Assembly (NCBI GenBank): GCA_002694885.1
Contig: NZNM01000149.1
Span: 1 to 64,000, forward strand
Reading direction: 5' to 3'
Source of the DNA: Opitutaceae bacterium
Lineage (GTDB): Bacteria > Verrucomicrobiota > Verrucomicrobiia > Opitutales > Opitutaceae
DNA: 64,000 nt
Position 1 is the stretch's first letter. The number at the start of each line of letters is the position of its first letter. A program made the translations under genes and the position numbers. Positions 53,935 to 63,075 of this stretch are shown here, piece by piece. The notes under the pieces were generated by a model. That model was given only the letters and a program-made list of their open reading frames with translations. It did no database searches and was not told the origin of the DNA.

Positions 53935-54522
53935 AAAAGCCCGCCCAGGAAAGCGAGTTTCTTCACAATCCCCCTACTAGTCTGTCTATCTCTGGGAGAC
54001 CAGACGTATCCGCCAAAGGACTGGCAAATTAAGACGGCTGTGTTGGCAGCCCCCGAGCACGAGCGCGAAAATGCTACCGTCCTTGGCTACAAAAGTAATG
54101 GCGAATTAGGCATCCTCCGCCAGGGAAGTAGTGACTTGATATGCCTGGCGGATGATCCAGCAGCTAAAGGTTTCAGCGTTGCCTGCTACCATGAAAGCCT
54201 CGAACCCTTCATGGCTCGTGGCCGCGCTTTGAAGAAAGAAGGAAAAAAGAGGAAAGAGATTTTCCAGATCCGCGAAGATGAAGTAAAAGCGGGAAAGCTG
54301 GAGATGCCGGACCGAGCTTTATTGAGCGTGACGACGGGGCAGGTAAACGAAGCGACGAAAGATATCGAAAACGTTTTTACTCGCTGGGTATTCTACATTC
54401 CCTTCGCTACTGCAGAAACAACCGGCTTGCCGCCAGCTCCGGCGGGACCGGGCGCTCCCTGGATCATGGATGCAGGCACGCACCGAGCCCATATCATGAT
54501 TACTCCGCCGAAGAATAAGTAG
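53935..54522 (+). CDS. Exported hypothetical protein with doubtful start
   Basis: The frame is open from 53935 and includes a hydrophobic signal-like run (FFTIPLLVCLSLGD) followed by YPPKDWQIKTAVLAAPEHER. A GTG at 54040 would start only after that run, but the residues before it fit a longer exported protein. No ATG, GTG or TTG begins this frame upstream. The mature part (PEHERENATVLGYK, CYHESLEPFMARGR, HRAHIMITPP) resembles a small family of secreted proteins of unknown role found in Verrucomicrobia and Proteobacteria. A missing or shifted 5' end is likely, or a rare start codon. Confidence 0.5.
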   Translation, partial: KSPPRKASFFTIPLLVCLSLGDQTYPPKDWQIKTAVLAAPEHERENATVLGYKSNGELGILRQGSSDLICLADDPAAKGFSVACYHESLEPFMARGRALKKEGKKRKEIFQIREDEVKAGKLEMPDRALLSVTTGQVNEATKDIENVFTRWVFYIPFATAETTGLPPAPAGPGAPWIMDAGTHRAHIMITPPKNK

Positions 54523-54536
54523 CTTCAGCAAGCCTG

Positions 54537-54559
54537 CCGCGAGAAACTCTTCGGTTTTT
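54537..54559 (+). terminator. Weak bidirectional-type terminator between convergent genes
   Basis: Imperfect stem CCG-c-GAG (54537-54543) pairs with CTC-tt-CGG (54547-54554) and is followed by five T (54555-54559). It lies between the exported hypothetical gene and the convergent rhodanese-thioredoxin gene. Confidence 0.4.
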
Positions 54560-55267
54560 CTAAAGTTTGGCCTCCAGAGCTTCTCTGGCTATGACACCCG
54601 AATGGCGCCAGGTTTCCTGGCCCTTTTCGAAAAGAATAAAAACAGGCACGCCTTCAATCGCGTAGGCTTCAGCCAGCTCAGGGCTAGCATCAATATCGAT
54701 ACGCAAGATGCGGGCGCGATCGGACAATTCGTATTCGAGGGCATCGATAATAGGGACCATTTGCTTGCAGGGAGCGCACCATTCGGTCTGAAAATCGACG
54801 AGTACCCGGTCATTATTTCGTAATTGTTTTTTGAAGTCAGCCAAGGAAATCCCGGGCGCCTTTTTAACGCTTCCTCCATCCGGTATAATGGTGGGCAAAT
54901 TAGCTCGGTTCCAGGCCCCCATACCACCTTCGAGATTGTAAACTTCGCTAAATCCATTCTCCCCCATGATCTGGGCGGCACGTGAGCTGCGTCCTCCTGA
55001 TCGACAATAGACGTAGATTGGCTTGTCCTTCTGCATCAGATTCAACTTCCGCTCGAAGTCTTCGTCATAGATGTTGAGCATGCTAGCCCCGGAGATATGT
55101 CCTTGAGCTATCTCGTCAGGCGTGCGCACATCGAGAATGATGCCATTGTTCTGAGCGACCAGCTCCTGAAATTCAGTGACAGACACGTCTTCAATTTTGG
55201 TTTCCGCAATCGCCGTAGCGATACTCAACATGGCGGCGACAACTAGTTTAGCGTTTCGTACATTCAT
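54560..55267 (-). CDS. Exported rhodanese-thioredoxin fusion
   Basis: A 235-residue protein. A signal peptide (AKLVVAAMLSIATAIA) is followed by a rhodanese domain (about 25-125) with the catalytic loop CRSGGRSS. A thioredoxin domain (about 140-235) has the active site TEWCAPCKQM and the cis-Pro in EGVPVFILF. The joint fold suggests sulfur or disulfide handling in the periplasm, such as sulfane sulfur transfer or thiol repair. It is convergent with the preceding hypothetical gene and divergent from the aldo/keto reductase gene. Confidence 0.85.
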   Translation of the reverse strand: MNVRNAKLVVAAMLSIATAIAETKIEDVSVTEFQELVAQNNGIILDVRTPDEIAQGHISGASMLNIYDEDFERKLNLMQKDKPIYVYCRSGGRSSRAAQIMGENGFSEVYNLEGGMGAWNRANLPTIIPDGGSVKKAPGISLADFKKQLRNNDRVLVDFQTEWCAPCKQMVPIIDALEYELSDRARILRIDIDASPELAEAYAIEGVPVFILFEKGQETWRHSGVIAREALEAKL

Positions 55268-55416
55268 AGTAATTGAGCTCTATTTTACGGACCGTAAGTT
55301 GCTGAGCCGGGAAAAGGCGATTCAAATCAGCGCTTCGATGTTGAATGGGAGTCGATTCATGGGTGTATTGGTTACGATTCCGGACCGCCGATTTCCAAAA
55401 AGGAGACATTGAAACT

Positions 55417-56442
55417 ATGAAATACAGACGAATGGGTCGAACGGGGCTGAAAGTGTCTGAGCTGAGCCTGGGAACTATGACTTTCGGTACGCACACCGAT
55501 ACTGAAGAGGCGGATCGAATGCTGAATCTAAGCTTCGATGCGGGTATAAATTTTATAGATACAGCTGATGCTTACGGCGGCGGGCAATCGGAAGAAATGC
55601 TGGGAAAGCTCCTTGGACCCCGCAGAGAAGATGCGATATTGGCTACCAAGTTTTTCAATCCGATGGGTGCGGGAATCAATGACTCCGGAATGAGTAGAGT
55701 GCGGATTTTAAAGGCTATAGACGCCAGTTTGAAGCGCTTGAAGACTGACTATATTGATCTTTATTATATTCATCATGTAGATACGCAAACCCCATTGGAA
55801 GAGATGTTGGAGGCTCTAAATGACCTGGTTCGTTCGGGCAAGGTTCGCTACATAGCCTGCAGCAACTACGAAGCGTGGAGGCTGATGGAGTCCCTTTGGA
55901 TCAGCGATAGCCGTAGATGGGCTCGTTTCGAGTGCTATCAGCCGCAATACAATTTGCTGACCCGCGATATCGAGGAAGAGTTGGTGCCGCTTTGCCAATA
56001 CAAAGGTCTGGGGGTCGCGGTTTGGAGCCCACTTGCGAACGGGATTCTTACTGGTAAGTACCGGGGCCAGGATGGGGCTATTCAAGGAACGCGTTCCGCA
56101 GATAAATGGGTATTCAATCCGCAATTCTTTGCCCCAAACGCGAACGAAATTGTGGATGTCGTCCTTGAGATCGCGAACGAACTCTCCTGCTCGCCAGCCC
56201 AGGTGGCGACGCGTTGGGTCTTGGATCAGCCGATAGTCACGTCAGTAATTGTGGGAGCTAGGAACATAGAGCAGTTTCGCAATAATTTGGGAAGTTGCCA
56301 AATCCAGTTAACTCCGGACCAAAGCGAGCGTTTAGAATCGGTCTCGAGATTGCCTATGCGCTACCCGAAATCGATGGAGTTCAACATGCATGAGCGCCGA
56401 GACAACGCTGTTGAAATGCCTAGCCTGGCGGACGAAACCTGA
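55417..56442 (+). CDS. Aldo/keto reductase
   Basis: A 341-residue NAD(P)H-dependent oxidoreductase with the (beta-alpha)8 fold of the AKR family. The catalytic set is visible as Asp/Tyr in NFIDTADAYGGG, Lys in ATKF, and His in IHHVD. The cofactor-binding C-terminal part includes SPLANGILTGKYRG and SVIVGARN. Such enzymes reduce sugar aldehydes or ketones; L-fucose dehydrogenases are in the same superfamily. The ATG at 55417, with AGGAGA 16 bases before, is preferred to the upstream in-frame start at 55345. It begins a run of three oxidoreductase genes on this strand. Confidence 0.82.
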   Translation: MKYRRMGRTGLKVSELSLGTMTFGTHTDTEEADRMLNLSFDAGINFIDTADAYGGGQSEEMLGKLLGPRREDAILATKFFNPMGAGINDSGMSRVRILKAIDASLKRLKTDYIDLYYIHHVDTQTPLEEMLEALNDLVRSGKVRYIACSNYEAWRLMESLWISDSRRWARFECYQPQYNLLTRDIEEELVPLCQYKGLGVAVWSPLANGILTGKYRGQDGAIQGTRSADKWVFNPQFFAPNANEIVDVVLEIANELSCSPAQVATRWVLDQPIVTSVIVGARNIEQFRNNLGSCQIQLTPDQSERLESVSRLPMRYPKSMEFNMHERRDNAVEMPSLADET

Positions 56443-56589
56443 AGTAGGCGCGGGCTTTCGACCTGCGGCCGATCGAAAATATTCAGGCGGGGTTCCCGGT
56501 CCGTCAATAGCTCCCCGTTGAATGGGATTGCATTCATTCCAGTGTCGACGTTCGATCGTCGTCCACAATCTCAGTCAACAAAGAGACTT

Positions 56590-57336
56590 ATGAAAGTAGC
56601 GATTATTACTGGAGGCGGATCTGGAATCGGGAAAAGCGTGGCAATAGCCTTGGCCAGCGAAGGCTATGCGGTCACCCTCGCCGGCAGGCGTCAGGAAACT
56701 TTGGATGCGACCGCTAAAGAGATCAGCGACAGTGGCGGCAAGGCTTTGGCAGTGCCGACGGATGTAACTGATGCGGAGTCGGTAGAGAACTTATTTGCCC
56801 GGACAGCCGAAATCTACGGGCGTGTGGATGTCCTATTTAATAATGCGGGCGCATTCGGCCCGGCTTCTTTACTAGAAGATATTGATACGGACGAATGGCG
56901 ATCAGTGGTTGATGTAAATCTCACGGGCCCGTTCCTTTGCACGCAAGCAGCTTTTCGGGTCATGAAAAACCAGGATCCTCAGGGTGGCCGCATTATAAAT
57001 AATGGTTCTATCTCAGCCTACACGCCGCGCCCAAATTCGGCTCCCTATACAGCCACGAAGCATGCGATAACTGGATTGACCAAGTCGACAGCTTTGGACG
57101 GCCGAAAGTACGACATTGCTTGTGGGCAGATCGATATTGGAAATGCGACGACTGATATGACGGAGAAGATGAAGCAAGGGGTACTGCAGGCTGATTTGAC
57201 CAAAAAAGTGGAGCCAACCATGTCAGTGAAGAACGTGGCCAATGCTGTCGTTTACATGGCGAGTCTTCCACTCGATGCGAACGTTCTCTCCATGACAGTG
57301 ATGACGACGAAAATGCCGTTCGTTGGACGTGGATAG
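56590..57336 (+). CDS. Short-chain dehydrogenase/reductase
   Basis: A 248-residue SDR with the NAD(P) motif [17 protein letters not shown], catalytic Ser in NNGSISA, and the YTATK active-site Tyr-Lys. It most resembles general 3-ketoacyl or sugar-alcohol reductases. The ATG at 56590 puts the cofactor motif at the normal distance; a longer in-frame start at 56518 would add a nonsense tail. It precedes the iron-type dehydrogenase gene by 14 bases, probably in one operon. The substrate is not known. Confidence 0.8.
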   Translation: MKVAIITGGGSGIGKSVAIALASEGYAVTLAGRRQETLDATAKEISDSGGKALAVPTDVTDAESVENLFARTAEIYGRVDVLFNNAGAFGPASLLEDIDTDEWRSVVDVNLTGPFLCTQAAFRVMKNQDPQGGRIINNGSISAYTPRPNSAPYTATKHAITGLTKSTALDGRKYDIACGQIDIGNATTDMTEKMKQGVLQADLTKKVEPTMSVKNVANAVVYMASLPLDANVLSMTVMTTKMPFVGRG

Positions 57337-57350
57337 TTGATTCTCCCGCA

Positions 57351-58499
57351 ATGGAAACCTTTGTTTTTCCGAACACGATTAAGTTCGGGGTCGGTTCAGT
57401 GTCAGCCTTGTCAGAAGCGCTGGCTGAGCTTGGGTCTGAGCGGCCACTTCTTGTTACAGATCCAGGTTTGATAGAGAGCGGGCTCATTTCAGAATTCCAA
57501 TCAACTACGGGCCTGGTAGGGGCGATGGTATTCAGCGAAGTGGACGCGAATCCCTCCGAGAGAAATGTTAGGGCAGGCGTCGAAGCCTTCCGTTCAGGCC
57601 GATGCGATGGCATTGTGGGAATTGGGGGCGGTAGCGCCATAGACGCGGCAAAGGGAATCCGCCTATTGGTCCATCACGAGGGTCCGCTCGGGGACTACGG
57701 TATTCGTGAGCAAGGTTGGTCACGAATGACGCAACCCATGCCAGAGATGATCGCTATCCCGACGACAGCAGGGACGGGTAGCGAAGTGGCCCGAGGAGCT
57801 TTGCTTATTGAGGAGACTAAGGGAGCGAAAATCGCCGTGGTAGGTCCGCGTCTTTTTCCTTCGATGTCAATTTGCGATCCCGAATTGACCTTAGGCATGC
57901 CCAATTGGCTTACGGCAGGTACGGGTATGGATGCCTTGACGCATTGCGTGGAAGAATACTTGTCGCCCCAATTTAATCCAATTATCGAGGGCCTAGCCCT
58001 GGAGGGGGTTAGGCGGGCGAGTTCGTCGCTGTTGAGAGCGTTCCAAGAAGGATCTGACATCGCGGCACGCTCCGATATGATGGTGGCAGCCATGCTGGGA
58101 GGCATGGGCTTCGCTAAAGGTTTGGGAATCGTCCATTCGCTATCGCATGCCATTGGTGGGCTATTTGGCGGGCATCACGGCACGTTAAACGCGATATTGC
58201 TGCCCGCTTGTCTTGAATTCAACCGAGAGTCATGCTTACCCAAATTCCGCCTTCTTTGCCAATCGGCAGGAATTCAGGTGGAAGAAGTGGATGATCAAGG
58301 TTGCGCGGATGCGTTTATTCAATATATCGTGGATCTGAATACGAACCTGGAAATGTCTCTTCGTCTGTCGGAGTTAGGAGCCAGTGAGTCTGATCTGGAT
58401 CGGTTAGCGGACTATTCAATGAAGGACCACTGCCACCTGACAAATCCGAAAAAACCCATGCTCGAGGATTTCAGGAATCTACTGAAGAGACATTTGTAG
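57351..58499 (+). CDS. Iron-containing alcohol dehydrogenase (group III)
   Basis: A 382-residue group III dehydrogenase. The NAD-binding part holds VGIGGGSAIDAAKG and the TTAGTGSEV motif. Metal ligands are Asp in GTGMDALTHC and three His, including SLSHAIGGLFGGHHG. In the family these reduce lactaldehyde, glycolaldehyde or other small aldehydes; FucO is one example, which fits a deoxysugar setting but is not proven. It is part of a three-gene oxidoreductase run and converges on the cupin gene, with 31 bases between. Confidence 0.86.
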   Translation: METFVFPNTIKFGVGSVSALSEALAELGSERPLLVTDPGLIESGLISEFQSTTGLVGAMVFSEVDANPSERNVRAGVEAFRSGRCDGIVGIGGGSAIDAAKGIRLLVHHEGPLGDYGIREQGWSRMTQPMPEMIAIPTTAGTGSEVARGALLIEETKGAKIAVVGPRLFPSMSICDPELTLGMPNWLTAGTGMDALTHCVEEYLSPQFNPIIEGLALEGVRRASSSLLRAFQEGSDIAARSDMMVAAMLGGMGFAKGLGIVHSLSHAIGGLFGGHHGTLNAILLPACLEFNRESCLPKFRLLCQSAGIQVEEVDDQGCADAFIQYIVDLNTNLEMSLRLSELGASESDLDRLADYSMKDHCHLTNPKKPMLEDFRNLLKRHL

Positions 58500-58530
58500 A
58501 TGCGAATGAACGACGTCCGATTCTACAATA

Positions 58531-59025
58531 TTACCGATTTGAAACAAACCGAAGAAGTTGGGCTGCTAACGACGGAAATCGGGCGGCAATTCCATCTTTT
58601 GTGACAAAATTCATATCGCCGTAATCAAACCCGGGGCTGACCGCTTCGCTGATCAATCCGTATTCACTCGCCTTGAGTTCGCTTGCCTTCCACCAGCCTC
58701 CTGGCACAGCTAGTTGCAGTTGATGTCCGGCTTCGATGTCCGGTCCTAGAGTAGTCGTTCGTAATTCCCCGTTTGGCGAAACGAGCGTATACTCGATAGG
58801 ACCGCCACTGTGAAAGAAGTGAACGATGTCCGACCGATTTACGTGGAGATGCCCAATTGGAGAGTCGCTTGTCAGCATATAATAGATACAGGTTAGGGTA
58901 GGCCGGTCGGACTGCTCAGGTCCGATGGAAGCGTTCAATTGCGACGTGTAGGTCCGCCGGAAAAACCCACCCTCCTGATGGGCTTCCAGGCCGAGGGACT
59001 CAACTATCTGTTTGGCTGATTCCAA
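58531..59025 (-). CDS. Cupin-fold protein (DUF985)
   Basis: A 164-residue protein of the DUF985 cupin group. It begins with VESLGLEAHQEGGFFRRTY, then shows IGHLHVNRSDIVHFFHSGGP and a GAGHQLQL-like segment (IEAGHQLQLAVPGGWW), all part of the cupin sheet with His residues that could bind a metal. Family function is unknown, with sugar or small-ligand binding suggested for relatives. It is one of two leftward genes before the porin, 74 bases after the DoxX-like gene. Confidence 0.82.
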   Translation of the reverse strand: MESAKQIVESLGLEAHQEGGFFRRTYTSQLNASIGPEQSDRPTLTCIYYMLTSDSPIGHLHVNRSDIVHFFHSGGPIEYTLVSPNGELRTTTLGPDIEAGHQLQLAVPGGWWKASELKASEYGLISEAVSPGFDYGDMNFVTKDGIAARFPSLAAQLLRFVSNR

Positions 59026-59099
59026 TCGAGTCTAGGCCTTCGTTGTTGGGCGCAATCTAAGCATATGGTCGCGCCCTAGATTCGGTATTCGTCGCCCGT

Positions 59100-59951
59100 C
59101 TAGGCAGTCTGGCCTTCGGGTACGGCTCCGGATTCTTTGGACCCTTTGCTCGCCTGATAGTGTATAATGAGAATCAAGGCGATTGGAGTGCCATAGTCGC
59201 CCCAGCGCTCGATGAATTCGAAGATATTCAGGAACCCGCCTTCGGTTACGTACAGAAACTCGGTGATTACTTTCCAAACAAACACGAACCAGAGAATAGG
59301 TACGAGTGGTAAGCAAAATACGACTACACCCAGAATGATTTCGAACCAGCCAACGGCCTTGATAAAGGCTACATCCGCCGGAAGGCCGATGGATGCAAAG
59401 TGGTTTATCAGCATATCTTTTTCAACGAAAGCTCCGAATCCTCCGTGGCCGATCAAGAGAAGGCCAATCGTCAAGCGGCAAATGAAGTGGAGCACTCCTA
59501 TGTTGTCTTCTGACAGCTTTGGTTCGGTGTATCCAGAAAACCAATCCTTCCAACGCATGGCGAACGCTCCGCCCATCAGTAGGAGCATAAATGGGGGTAA
59601 ATAGTTTCCGGCCCGCTCCCAGAATTCCCACATGCCTGGCGTACCGGAAATCGGTCGAAGGATCGCTGTCCACAAGGCCCATAAGATCATCCAAACGATA
59701 ATGATCCGTCGCGGCTTTATAAGCAGTAAGATGGCCATGATGATATCGAAAGCGCCTATAATAGGCATCAGCTTCCAGGCGATATCATCTGGGATGCCCT
59801 GGGATTGAAAGAAGGGTAGCCAACCTTCTTTGGTAATGACACCCCAGGCCCCATGGCCTATGAAACAGCAGGCTGCTGTTATTCTGAGGACCCAGTGAAG
59901 TTGCGTTTGCAGGTCGTCGATAGTTTTCGGTTTTAGCAGGGAGTCTGACAT
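59100..59951 (-). CDS. DoxX-like membrane protein with internal duplication
   Basis: A 283-residue inner-membrane protein with about eight segments in two homologous halves. The halves begin RITAACCFIGHGAWGVITKEG and RLTIGLLLIGHGGFGAFVEKD, each followed by a membrane segment group and a GxFE/D-type motif (IGAFDIIMAILLLI, VGWFEIILGVVVF). This is a doubled DoxX-type four-helix unit. DoxX proteins often act near quinone or thiosulfate and thiol redox systems, but the function here is unclear. It lies between the cupin and porin genes on the same strand. Confidence 0.72.
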   Translation of the reverse strand: MSDSLLKPKTIDDLQTQLHWVLRITAACCFIGHGAWGVITKEGWLPFFQSQGIPDDIAWKLMPIIGAFDIIMAILLLIKPRRIIIVWMILWALWTAILRPISGTPGMWEFWERAGNYLPPFMLLLMGGAFAMRWKDWFSGYTEPKLSEDNIGVLHFICRLTIGLLLIGHGGFGAFVEKDMLINHFASIGLPADVAFIKAVGWFEIILGVVVFCLPLVPILWFVFVWKVITEFLYVTEGGFLNIFEFIERWGDYGTPIALILIIHYQASKGSKESGAVPEGQTA

Positions 59952-60011
59952 AATGAGGATAATTTTTTTGGTATGGATTGCCTGCGAGTGGTGCTCGCCA
60001 GCAAGTGGGAA

Positions 60012-61238
60012 TTAGAAATACATGCGGAAGGCGGAGCCGATAGTCCAGCCCTTGAATACAGTTATCCCGCCTGTGGTTTCGATATCATCGTATTCGATAC
60101 CTGAAACGATCTTCATGCGGTCGCCGCAAAAGTAGTAGTTCAATCCGAAATAAATATTGTGATGCTCGTCTCCTCGCCCTCCTGTTAGAGAAAGGTCGGC
60201 GTCGCCTTTGGCGGCGGCAGATCGGGCGTATCGGCTGTTCAGACGAATGCCCTCCGAAGCATCGGCCCTTTGTAGCTGATACCGAGAAACGAACTTGAGC
60301 CGATCTTCAACGAGCCAACGCATGGGCATGATCGACAAACCCCAAAAATCGCCGAGACGATCGGGATTGGATGTGCCTCCGTTCTGTCCCGCTCCGATTG
60401 TGCTATGGATCTCCCATGGCCCCTTGTGCAATTGGAGAATCGCTGAACCTCCCCATTCGTTTCCTCGAGCAAGCTGATGGTCTGTCAAATCGGCGTCTTG
60501 CGAAAAGACGCTGAGGACTAACTTCTTTTGGTCGAAATTCGAGCCTTCCGTCAGGTCATGCTCCCATTGGGAATATAGAGCGGTTCCATCTTGCCAGCCT
60601 GGAAACTCGTCATCTTGGGTGGTGGAAAAGAGGCCAATCTGAAAGTCGTTTTTGCCTTGAGCAGCCCGAAACCAGGCGCCTACTGGGTGCGACCCGCCCT
60701 CATCGGTAGGCCAGAGTTTATTGGAAAACGGCGATCGCTCCAATGGGTTGAAAAGGGTTGCTGAGCGCTGCCACTCGTCGGCTAGCTTGAGACTGCGGCG
60801 GCCGTATCCAAACTCGAAACGGTCGTAGTCGGAAAACGCGGCGTTCGCCACGCTGGCATCATAAGAAATGTAGAGATTCCGAAAGTGCTGGAATTCAAAA
60901 TCTTGATCGCCTGTGGCAGCGTTCTTGCCCTGGGACAGACTGAGGACGGACTTGAATAGAAAGCCTTGCAAAAATTTGACGTCGGCGCCGAGCCAAACGC
61001 GCCGAAATTCGTTGTGGGTATCGGAAAAGCTATTTCCTGCCGAATCCGTTCCATCAACACGGCCAACTTGATATTGAGCCATGCCGAATAGCTTAATCTG
61101 CTCCAATCCCGCTTCCTCAGAGTCGTGAATGATCCCCATGCCTGCTAGCGTGTCGCAAGGCTCTTGTGCCAGGGCGCTTATCGGCGCCAATAGGGAGATT
61201 GCGATCGGCAGAGAAAGGGCTGTTTTCGTGGCAAACAT
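60012..61238 (-). CDS. Outer-membrane porin (phosphate-selective porin O/P-like)
   Basis: A 408-residue outer-membrane beta-barrel. A signal peptide (SLPIAISLLAPISALAQ) is followed by strands with alternating residues (LFGMAQYQVGRVD, EFRRVWLGADVKFLQG) and a C-terminal strand WTIGSAFRMYF ending in Phe. The middle matches the porin O/P group, which passes phosphate or anionic sugars. It may bring sulfated oligosaccharides to the adjacent exported sulfatase. The sulfatase lies divergently 210 bases away, so the shared region holds promoters for both. Confidence 0.82.
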   Translation of the reverse strand: MFATKTALSLPIAISLLAPISALAQEPCDTLAGMGIIHDSEEAGLEQIKLFGMAQYQVGRVDGTDSAGNSFSDTHNEFRRVWLGADVKFLQGFLFKSVLSLSQGKNAATGDQDFEFQHFRNLYISYDASVANAAFSDYDRFEFGYGRRSLKLADEWQRSATLFNPLERSPFSNKLWPTDEGGSHPVGAWFRAAQGKNDFQIGLFSTTQDDEFPGWQDGTALYSQWEHDLTEGSNFDQKKLVLSVFSQDADLTDHQLARGNEWGGSAILQLHKGPWEIHSTIGAGQNGGTSNPDRLGDFWGLSIMPMRWLVEDRLKFVSRYQLQRADASEGIRLNSRYARSAAAKGDADLSLTGGRGDEHHNIYFGLNYYFCGDRMKIVSGIEYDDIETTGGITVFKGWTIGSAFRMYF

Positions 61239-61448
61239 TAATTAGACAGGTTGTCTTGAAGGCTTATTCCCGGGATTACCACCAAGAAATGGACAAATTC
61301 TTTTCCCAATATTCTAGGTTTTGGCGGTGCGGCACGATTAAGTTAGCCCGTATTTGACCTTGAGATTTGGATGCGAGAGGGTAGTTGTGCCAGTGGTTTT
61401 CCCGTTACGTTGGGAAACAGAACCTCAATAACCAGATCATTGAGCTAT

Positions 61449-62861
61449 ATGAAACTCTCCCCGCTGACCTTTGCGTTTGTGTTGGCCTTACACCCTGTTT
61501 TTTCCGAGCAGCCGAATATCGTCATTATGCTGGCCGACGATGCTGGCTACTCGGACTTCGGCTGTTTTGGTGGCCAGGCAAAAACGCCAAACATCGACCA
61601 GCTAGCCGAAGAAGGCATGCGCTTTACGGATCTTCATGCCGCGGCTCCTAATTGTTCCCCCAGCCGCACGGGCTTGCTGACTGGCCGTTATCCCTCCCGG
61701 GTAGGCGTCTTCAGCTACCTGCCCCAACCGGAGAACGGCGTGCCCCATCCGATGCATCTTCCCGATTCGGAGATCACGCTGGCTGAAATTCTTGGAGCCG
61801 AAGGCTACCAGACTGCCCATTTTGGGAAGTGGCACTTGAGCGGTTATGGTACGGACCAGCCGCAGCCGCTGGACCAAGGGTTCGATTATTCGTTCGGCAC
61901 GTCGAGCAATGCTCGCCCGTCGCACTTGAACCCGGATAATTTCCACCGCAACGGCAAGCCATTGGGTATAATCGAAGGCTATGCCTGCCAAATCGTAGTG
62001 GACGATGCCATACAGTGGTTGGAGAAAAGGAAAGGCGATGATCCGTTCTTTCTTTACGTGGCATTTCAAGAGCCGCATACCCCAATAGCTTCTCCACCGG
62101 AAATGGTGGCCCAATACAATTTTGATAGTAAGCGCAACGAGTATCTGGCGAATATCCAGAATCTGGATGATGCCGCGGGACGACTGGTGGCCAGGCTAGA
62201 CGAGCTGGGTTTAGGCGAAGAGACGTTAGTAATGTTCACGTCTGACAATGGTTCCTTGCATGATGCCAGTAACGGCGGTTTCCGCGGGCAAAAGTCGATG
62301 GTTTTCGAGGGAGGCATACGAGAGCCGGGGGTCATACGCTGGAAGGGGAAAATCGAAGCGGGCTCGGTTTGCTACGCTACCCTGAATTTTGTGGATATGG
62401 TTCCAACGATTTGCTCGATTACCGGCGTCCCGCTTCCTGACGATCGGACGATAGATGGGGTGGATTTCAGTCCGGTTTTGTTCGGCGAGAGCTGGAGTCG
62501 CAGCAAGCCGCTGCTCTGGTATTTCTACCGTTCGATAGCTGGATCTGGTCAACGGGCTCAGGGAATCACCCAGCAAATGCCTGCGGGAGCCTTCCGCAAG
62601 GGCGATTGGGTTTTGCTGGGCTATCTGCGACACAACGAAATGCCATCGACTCATGCTATGGTTGCTTCGGATATGGACTTCATCCGCGAATCCACTTGGG
62701 ACTGGTTCGAGTTATACAATTTGAGGACTGATCGCTCCCAAAGGCACGACGTAGCCATTGAGAACAGAGACCTGGTCGATCGACTCTCTAGAGAAATGAC
62801 TGCCGTCCACCGAGACATGATAGCCGAGGCCCCTTATTGGGAGTGGCCAGACGCCGAGTAG
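61449..62861 (+). CDS. Sec-exported sulfatase (type I)
   Basis: A 470-residue sulfatase with a Sec signal (LSPLTFAFVLALHPVFS) at the chosen start ATG 61449. NIVIMLADDAG gives the metal Asp pair, NCSPSRTGLLTG is the formylglycine motif C-x-P-x-R, and GKWHLSG and MFTSDNGS are other active-site parts. It resembles polysaccharide and arylsulfatase-type enzymes and should work in the periplasm or at the surface. A longer in-frame start at 61371 would bury the signal. It is divergent from the porin and followed by a REPIN-like element. Confidence 0.88.
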   Translation: MKLSPLTFAFVLALHPVFSEQPNIVIMLADDAGYSDFGCFGGQAKTPNIDQLAEEGMRFTDLHAAAPNCSPSRTGLLTGRYPSRVGVFSYLPQPENGVPHPMHLPDSEITLAEILGAEGYQTAHFGKWHLSGYGTDQPQPLDQGFDYSFGTSSNARPSHLNPDNFHRNGKPLGIIEGYACQIVVDDAIQWLEKRKGDDPFFLYVAFQEPHTPIASPPEMVAQYNFDSKRNEYLANIQNLDDAAGRLVARLDELGLGEETLVMFTSDNGSLHDASNGGFRGQKSMVFEGGIREPGVIRWKGKIEAGSVCYATLNFVDMVPTICSITGVPLPDDRTIDGVDFSPVLFGESWSRSKPLLWYFYRSIAGSGQRAQGITQQMPAGAFRKGDWVLLGYLRHNEMPSTHAMVASDMDFIRESTWDWFELYNLRTDRSQRHDVAIENRDLVDRLSREMTAVHRDMIAEAPYWEWPDAE

Positions 62862-62887
62862 CGATTTGTTTCTCGCTTGCGTTGGCG

Positions 62888-62969
62888 ATGGTAGGGCTGA
62901 CTGTCCCCAGTCAGCCGAGATAGGAAAGGTTAATCAAAACGGCTGACTGGGGACAGTCAGCCCTACCAT
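62888..62969. repeat. REPIN-like inverted element C
   Basis: Perfect 30-base inverted arms at 62888-62917 and 62940-62969, with a 22-base AT-rich spacer. The left arm begins ATGGTAGGG; the right ends CCCTACCAT. Each arm holds its own perfect hairpin, GGCTGACTG-TCCC-CAGTCAGCC. It lies between the sulfatase and DUF1080 genes, which run in the same direction. Confidence 0.8.
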
Positions 62970-63075
62970 TTAAAAAACAGATTGCGACTTAAGTGAGACT
63001 CTCCAAGAAAACTTGTCTCCTCCTCTGAGCTTATTTTTTATCTCCTCTCTGCCATAACCCCAGTTTTCGAATATC

